The position numbers were made by a program, and so were the translations under genes. The notes below the pieces were generated by a model. It did no database searches and was not told the origin of the DNA. It saw only the letters and a list, made by a program, of their open reading frames with translations. Below, piece by piece: positions 57,763-64,000 of a stretch of 64,000 bases of DNA (the first letter of the stretch is position 1; each line of letters starts with the position of its first letter). The stretch is from Ureibacillus sp. FSL W7-1570 (GTDB lineage: Bacteria > Bacillota > Bacilli > Bacillales_A > Planococcaceae): the NCBI RefSeq assembly GCF_038593265.1, contig NZ_CP151979.1, forward strand, positions 2,352,001 to 2,416,000, in the 5' to 3' direction.

Positions 57763-58905
57763 ATGAAATTTGAAATCATGCGAGATCGACTGTTGGATGG
57801 GCTAAATGATGTAACAAAAGCCATCAGTTCCAAAACAACGATCCCTATCCTGACCGGGATAAAAATAGATGTCAGAAACAACGGCATTCTGTTGACAGGA
57901 TCAGATGCAGATATCACCATCCAAACATTTATTCCAGCCGAAGAAAACGGCGATCAAATTATCAACATTGTGGAAACTGGATCCATCGTTTTACAAGCCC
58001 GAATGTTCAACGAAATCGTAAGAAAACTTCCTACAAATGATGTTGAAATCGAAGTGGTGAATGATTTTCAAACTCATATTCGCTCAGGAAAAACGGAATT
58101 CCATTTGATCGGTTTGGATGCATCCGAATATCCGTTATTGCCGGAGATCTCCAACGATAATAAATTCGAAATACCGGCCGATTTATTGAAAGCGATTATT
58201 CGCGAAACAGTATTTGCGGTTGCAACAAGCGAAAGCAGACCTGTGCTCACAGGGGTAAAATGGATGATAGAAAACGACGAATTGATCTGTGTTGCAACAG
58301 ATAGCCATCGTTTGGCGCGGAGAAAAGTGAAACTGGAAACTTTACCGGGCGATATTGAGTCAATCGTCATTCCTGGAAAAAGTCTCAATGAATTGAATAA
58401 AATTTTGGATGAAACAAGCAATCCTGTTGAAATCACAATGTCCAACCAACAAATTTTATTCAAAACGGATCACGTATTATTCTTCTCCCGTTTGCTGGAA
58501 GGAAATTATCCGGATACTTCCCGCTTAATACCAACGGAATTCAAAACCAATATTACGTTGGATGGAAAAACATTATTGCAAGCAATTGACCGCGCCTCTC
58601 TTGTGGCCAGAGAAGATCGGAACAACGTTGTCCGTTTTGAAACATTGGAAGATGAAGGTGTGAAAATTTCATCCAATTCACCGGAAATCGGAAAAGTGGA
58701 AGAACAAATTCCGGTTCACTCAAACGAAGGTGAAGAACTGGTTATTTCATTTAGTGCAAAATACATGATGGAAGCATTAAAAGCGATTGATGGGCAAGGG
58801 CAGGAAGTAATCATTCAATTTACCGGTGCAATGAGACCATTCATTCTACGTTCAGTGAATGATGATGCCATCCTTCAGTTGATACTGCCGGTGAGAACAT
58901 ATTAA
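57763..58905 (+). CDS. dnaN: DNA polymerase III beta subunit (sliding clamp)
   Basis: A 380-residue clamp of three repeated domains. Landmarks are KAISSKTTIPILTGIKI, LLTGSDADITIQTFIP, TDSHRLARRKVKL and the end LQLILPVRTY. The ATG at 57763 is chosen, seven bases from GAGG and matching family starts; ATG 57757 would add two residues. It forms the ring that ties PolC and DnaE to DNA. Confidence 0.97.
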   Translation: MKFEIMRDRLLDGLNDVTKAISSKTTIPILTGIKIDVRNNGILLTGSDADITIQTFIPAEENGDQIINIVETGSIVLQARMFNEIVRKLPTNDVEIEVVNDFQTHIRSGKTEFHLIGLDASEYPLLPEISNDNKFEIPADLLKAIIRETVFAVATSESRPVLTGVKWMIENDELICVATDSHRLARRKVKLETLPGDIESIVIPGKSLNELNKILDETSNPVEITMSNQQILFKTDHVLFFSRLLEGNYPDTSRLIPTEFKTNITLDGKTLLQAIDRASLVAREDRNNVVRFETLEDEGVKISSNSPEIGKVEEQIPVHSNEGEELVISFSAKYMMEALKAIDGQGQEVIIQFTGAMRPFILRSVNDDAILQLILPVRTY

Positions 58906-58915
58906 TTTTTGAAAA

Positions 58916-58958
58916 GTGTAGATATAGCCGAATTTCAGGCTTGTCTACACATTTTTTT
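58916..58958 (+). terminator. terminator after dnaN
   Basis: TGTAGA...GCC pairs with GGC...TCTACA, followed by ATTTTTTTTA. Confidence 0.8.
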
Positions 58959-59248
58959 TACTCAAAACGTATTGGGTCTTTCATTAAAACACGGGATTTG
59001 GCGGCAGGTTTTACGACATTATATGTTGTGAAACTTTTTTTATACTAAAAATCAAAAAATTTTAGTTGAAACGATTTTAATATTCGTTTTTTAATTCTGA
59101 TTGGAGAAGTATGTAAGCATGAATAAAGGTTTGAATTAGAAGCTTTTCGTCAAAAATTAAGGTAGGCATCCGTTGCTTTTCTGGCTTATTGGCGAAAATT
59201 AAGGTAAGATTAATTGATAGATGTTCGTTTAACGGAGGCTGAATTTAT
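58959..59248 (+). other. intergenic region upstream of yaaA with a 12-bp direct repeat
   Basis: About 290 AT-rich bases with no gene. AAAATTAAGGTA occurs at 59153-59164 and again at 59195-59206, 42 bp apart (four helical turns). This may be a regulator-binding pair for the yaaA-recF-gyrB transcript. Confidence 0.4.
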
Positions 59249-59479
59249 TTGAATGAATTAGTTATTGACACGGAATTCATCACGCTCGGTCAGGTGTTGA
59301 AAGTGACCAATGTGATCGGCTCTGGTGGTATGGCCAAATGGTATTTGGAAGAAAACAATGTGTATGTCAACGGTGAAATTGAAAGACGACGTGGACGAAA
59401 ATTAAGACATGGCGATTTCATCAATATTCCTGGTTGTGGAAGATATGTAATTGTAAACAAGAACGGAGAAAAGGAATGA
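59249..59479 (+). CDS. yaaA: S4-domain protein YaaA (RlbA)
   Basis: A 76-residue RNA-binding protein with an S4 motif: [20 protein letters not shown] and [19 protein letters not shown]. It sits between dnaN and recF as in B. subtilis. The TTG start follows ACGGAGG. The stop overlaps the recF start (ATGA). It is probably linked to ribosome assembly. Confidence 0.93.
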   Translation: MNELVIDTEFITLGQVLKVTNVIGSGGMAKWYLEENNVYVNGEIERRRGRKLRHGDFINIPGCGRYVIVNKNGEKE

Positions 59480-60591
59480 TTATTGAACGTTTACAACTTA
59501 CCAATTACCGCAATTATGAATCTCTCAATTTAGAGTTTTCTCCAAAAATCAATGTCCTCATTGGAGAAAATGCCCAAGGAAAGACGAATATTTTAGAATC
59601 CATCTATGTATTGGCGATGGCCAAATCCCACCGGACGAGCAATGATAAAGAATTGATACGTTGGGAAACAGACTATGGTAAAATAAAAGGGGAAATCAAA
59701 AAACGACATGTTAGCTTTCCTTTGGAGCTTTTAATTACTAAAAAAGGGAAAAAGGGAAAAGTTAACCATATTGAACAATCGAAACTAAGTAACTATATAG
59801 GTCAAATTAACGTTGTCATGTTTGCGCCGGAGGACTTGAACATCGTAAAAGGAAGTCCGCAAGTGCGCAGACGTTTTATTGATATGGAAATTGGCCAAAT
59901 TTCCCCCGTTTATTTGCATGAACTGCTGAATTTCCATAAGCTCTTAAAGCAGAGAAACCAGTTATTGAAAAGTTATCAAGAAAAACAAAAAATCGATGAA
60001 GTATTATTTGATATTTACACAGAACAATATATTCAATCCGCTGTACAAATTATTCGTAAGCGTTTTGAATTTGTTGATCTATTACAGGAATGGGCGGAAA
60101 AGATCCATTCCGGCATCTCTCAAGGAATGGAAAAGTTAAAAATAAAATACTTCACAACCAAAGGAATTGATAAAGATTGGTCCATCACCGATATATCTAC
60201 ATACTTAGCGGAAAAATTCGCTCAAGTGAAAGAAAAGGAAATGGAAAGGGGCCTGACACTCATCGGACCTCATCGTGATGACTTGCAATTTTTAGTCAAC
60301 GATTATGATGTTCAGGTTTATGGATCGCAAGGACAACAAAGGACAACTGCCCTTTCTTTAAAGTTGGCTGAAATTGAATTAATTAAGCAAGAAACAGGAG
60401 AATCACCTATATTGCTTTTGGATGATGTATTGTCAGAATTGGATGATTTCCGTCAATCACATTTGCTGAATACGATTCAAGGGGAAGTACAAACATTTGT
60501 GACAACTACAAGTGTTGATGGAATTCACCATGAGACATTACAACATGCGAAAATGTTTCACGTGAAACAAGGAAAAATAGAGACTGAATAG
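59476..60591 (+). CDS. recF: DNA replication and repair protein RecF
   Basis: A 371-residue ABC-type ATPase for RecA loading. Walker A is [12 protein letters not shown] (about residues 30-41), the signature is [18 protein letters not shown] and Walker B is [15 protein letters not shown] 59476 has AAAGGA close upstream and overlaps yaaA by four bases. A perfect parS site lies in the 3' end (60554-60569). Confidence 0.96.
   Translation: MIIERLQLTNYRNYESLNLEFSPKINVLIGENAQGKTNILESIYVLAMAKSHRTSNDKELIRWETDYGKIKGEIKKRHVSFPLELLITKKGKKGKVNHIEQSKLSNYIGQINVVMFAPEDLNIVKGSPQVRRRFIDMEIGQISPVYLHELLNFHKLLKQRNQLLKSYQEKQKIDEVLFDIYTEQYIQSAVQIIRKRFEFVDLLQEWAEKIHSGISQGMEKLKIKYFTTKGIDKDWSITDISTYLAEKFAQVKEKEMERGLTLIGPHRDDLQFLVNDYDVQVYGSQGQQRTTALSLKLAEIELIKQETGESPILLLDDVLSELDDFRQSHLLNTIQGEVQTFVTTTSVDGIHHETLQHAKMFHVKQGKIETE
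60554..60569. promoter_or_regulatory. parS: parS site 4 (in recF)
   Basis: TGTTTCACGTGAAACA, exact consensus, on the right side of oriC. The site encodes FHVKQ of RecF. Confidence 0.95.
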
Positions 60592-60657
60592 TTGATCATT
60601 GGATTTTATAGGATTTTATGTGATGAAATAAATGCATACTAGGGTATGAAAGAGTAG

Positions 60658-62592
<1,935 letters not shown>

Positions 62593-62616
62593 TATGCATG
62601 AAAGGAGGGCTCATCC

Positions 62617-64000
62617 ATGGCTGAAAATATTAATTCAGAAATCAAACAAGTGAAAATTAGCGAAGAAGTTCAAAAATCTTTTTTAGATTATGCAATGAGC
62701 GTCATTGTTTCCCGTGCCCTGCCGGATGTGAGAGACGGCTTGAAACCTGTTCAACGCCGTATTCTTTACGGCATGTATGAATTGGGAAACCATTCAGATA
62801 AACCGTATAAAAAATGTGCCCGCATCGTAGGAGATGTAATGGGGAAATACCATCCCCACGGAGACTCTTCCATCTATGATGCACTTGTGCGGATGGCGCA
62901 GGACTTTAGCTATCGTTACGTTTTAGTGGATGGACATGGCAACTTTGGTTCAGTTGATGGAGACGGCGCTGCTGCCATGCGTTATACGGAAGCCCGCATG
63001 TCAAAAATTGCGATGGAGATGCTTCGGGATATCAATAAAGATACGATTGATTATGATCCAAACTATGACGGAACTGAAAAGGAACCAAAAGTATTGCCTT
63101 CTCGGTTCCCTAACTTGCTCGTAAACGGAGCTTCAGGAATTGCTGTTGGTATGGCAACAAATATTCCTCCGCATCAATTGGGAGAAACAATTGATGCGGT
63201 TATCGCAGTAGCGGAAAATCCTGAAATTACAACAGATGAGTTGATGGAAATTATTCCAGGGCCAGATTTTCCGACAGGCGGGATTATTTTAGGACGAAGC
63301 GGAATTCGTCGCGCTTATGAAACAGGACGTGGCACAATTGTTGTGCGTGCAAAAGTGGAAATTGAAACAAGTTCGACTGGAAAAGAAACCATTGTTGTAA
63401 CAGAAATTCCATATCAAGTGAATAAAGCGAAGTTAATTGAAAAAATTGCTGAGCTCGTTCGGGATAAAAAAATCGAAGGAATTTCCAATCTTCGTGATGA
63501 ATCTGACCGCCGGGGCATGCGGATTGTTATAGAAGTAAGAAAAGATGCCAATGCCAATGTGGTGTTGAACAACTTATACAAACAAACGGCCATGCAAATG
63601 AATTTTAGCGTGAACATGCTTGCCCTCGTTCACGGCCAACCAAAAGTATTAAGTTTAAAAGAAGTGCTTTATCAATATTTAGAACATCAAAAAGAAGTCA
63701 TCACCCGCCGTACTCAATATGAATTGAAGAAAGCGGAAGATCGGGCACATATTTTAGAGGGCTTGCGCATTGCTCTTGATCATATCGATGAAATCATCAA
63801 TATCATTCGTTCTTCTCGCACAGGAGAAGAAGCAAAACCCATTTTAATGGAGCGCTTTAACTTATCGGAAAAACAAGCACAAGCCATCCTCGATATGCGC
63901 CTCGTTCGTTTGAGCGGACTGGAAAGAGAAAAAATAGAGAATGAATATCATGATTTGCAAAAACTTATAGGCGAATTAAAAGCCATTTTAGCTGATGAGT
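62617..64000 (+). CDS. gyrA: DNA gyrase subunit A (5' part, continues beyond the window)
   Basis: 461 codons are present and the frame is open at the window end. The winged-helix active site has Tyr123 in [11 protein letters not shown]. The quinolone-determining region reads [17 protein letters not shown] with Ser84 and Asp88, the unmutated (sensitive) form. AAAGGAGG lies eight bases before the ATG. It follows gyrB by 24 bases and is co-transcribed. Confidence 0.97.
   Translation, partial: MAENINSEIKQVKISEEVQKSFLDYAMSVIVSRALPDVRDGLKPVQRRILYGMYELGNHSDKPYKKCARIVGDVMGKYHPHGDSSIYDALVRMAQDFSYRYVLVDGHGNFGSVDGDGAAAMRYTEARMSKIAMEMLRDINKDTIDYDPNYDGTEKEPKVLPSRFPNLLVNGASGIAVGMATNIPPHQLGETIDAVIAVAENPEITTDELMEIIPGPDFPTGGIILGRSGIRRAYETGRGTIVVRAKVEIETSSTGKETIVVTEIPYQVNKAKLIEKIAELVRDKKIEGISNLRDESDRRGMRIVIEVRKDANANVVLNNLYKQTAMQMNFSVNMLALVHGQPKVLSLKEVLYQYLEHQKEVITRRTQYELKKAEDRAHILEGLRIALDHIDEIINIIRSSRTGEEAKPILMERFNLSEKQAQAILDMRLVRLSGLEREKIENEYHDLQKLIGELKAILADE

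Overview
The window is the replication-origin region of a spore-forming, low-GC Bacillota chromosome. Gene order, protein sequences and the DnaA-box/DnaA-trio layout resemble Bacillus subtilis. The protein style suggests a Planococcaceae-type Bacillales such as Ureibacillus or Lysinibacillus; this is inference and no species can be named from sequence alone. Sporulation-linked genes (spoIIIJ, jag, spo0J, soj, noc, yyaC) support a spore former.

Right part (about 23.7-64 kb) is conserved core. oriC lies on both sides of dnaA (about 55.86-57.75 kb). To its right, in the direction of replication, are dnaA, dnaN, yaaA, recF, gyrB and the start of gyrA. To its left, nearly all on the minus strand and so also co-directional with replication, are rpmH, rnpA, spoIIIJ, jag, mnmE, mnmG, rsmG, noc, soj, spo0J, a DUF554 gene, yyaC, a MscS channel, yyzM, ychF, rpsF-ssb-rpsR, a yybS-like gene, gdpP, rplI, dnaB, purA, an M23 peptidase, walR-walK-walH-walI-walJ, htrA, a CxxH/CxxC mini-protein and rlmH. 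Four parS sites and three DnaA-box groups (oriC, the mnmE start, the rlmH-htrA gap) are embedded here.

Middle part (about 7.8-23.7 kb) is an accessory island abutting the 3' end of rlmH, the site used by SCC elements in staphylococci. From rlmH outward it holds a broken large serine recombinase, a complete type I restriction-modification operon (hsdM, hsdS, hsdR) preceded by a frameshifted XRE regulator, a Mrr-like restriction endonuclease, a nuclease-NTPase that looks like an Avs/STAND-type defence protein truncated by an insertion sequence, and two different IS21-family elements. It reads as a defence island eroded by transposition.

Left part (1-7.8 kb) is a mosaic: a SDR-like oxidoreductase, a PadR regulator with an HrtAB-like ABC transporter preceded by twin palindromic operators, an IS1182-family element, a soluble chemoreceptor, a Fur-box-controlled IDEAL-domain gene and ferritin. 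Gene remnants lie between them (GGDEF, rhodanese, flavin reductase, one unidentified), so this is a region of repeated insertion and decay.

The most unusual items are a GC-rich structured repeat between walJ and htrA whose ends match the IS1182 element in the same window (a candidate MITE), the truncated nuclease-NTPase, the A9 frameshift in the RM-linked regulator, the DnaA-box cluster beside rlmH, and the twin operators of the ABC transporter. No tRNA, rRNA or CRISPR array was seen.
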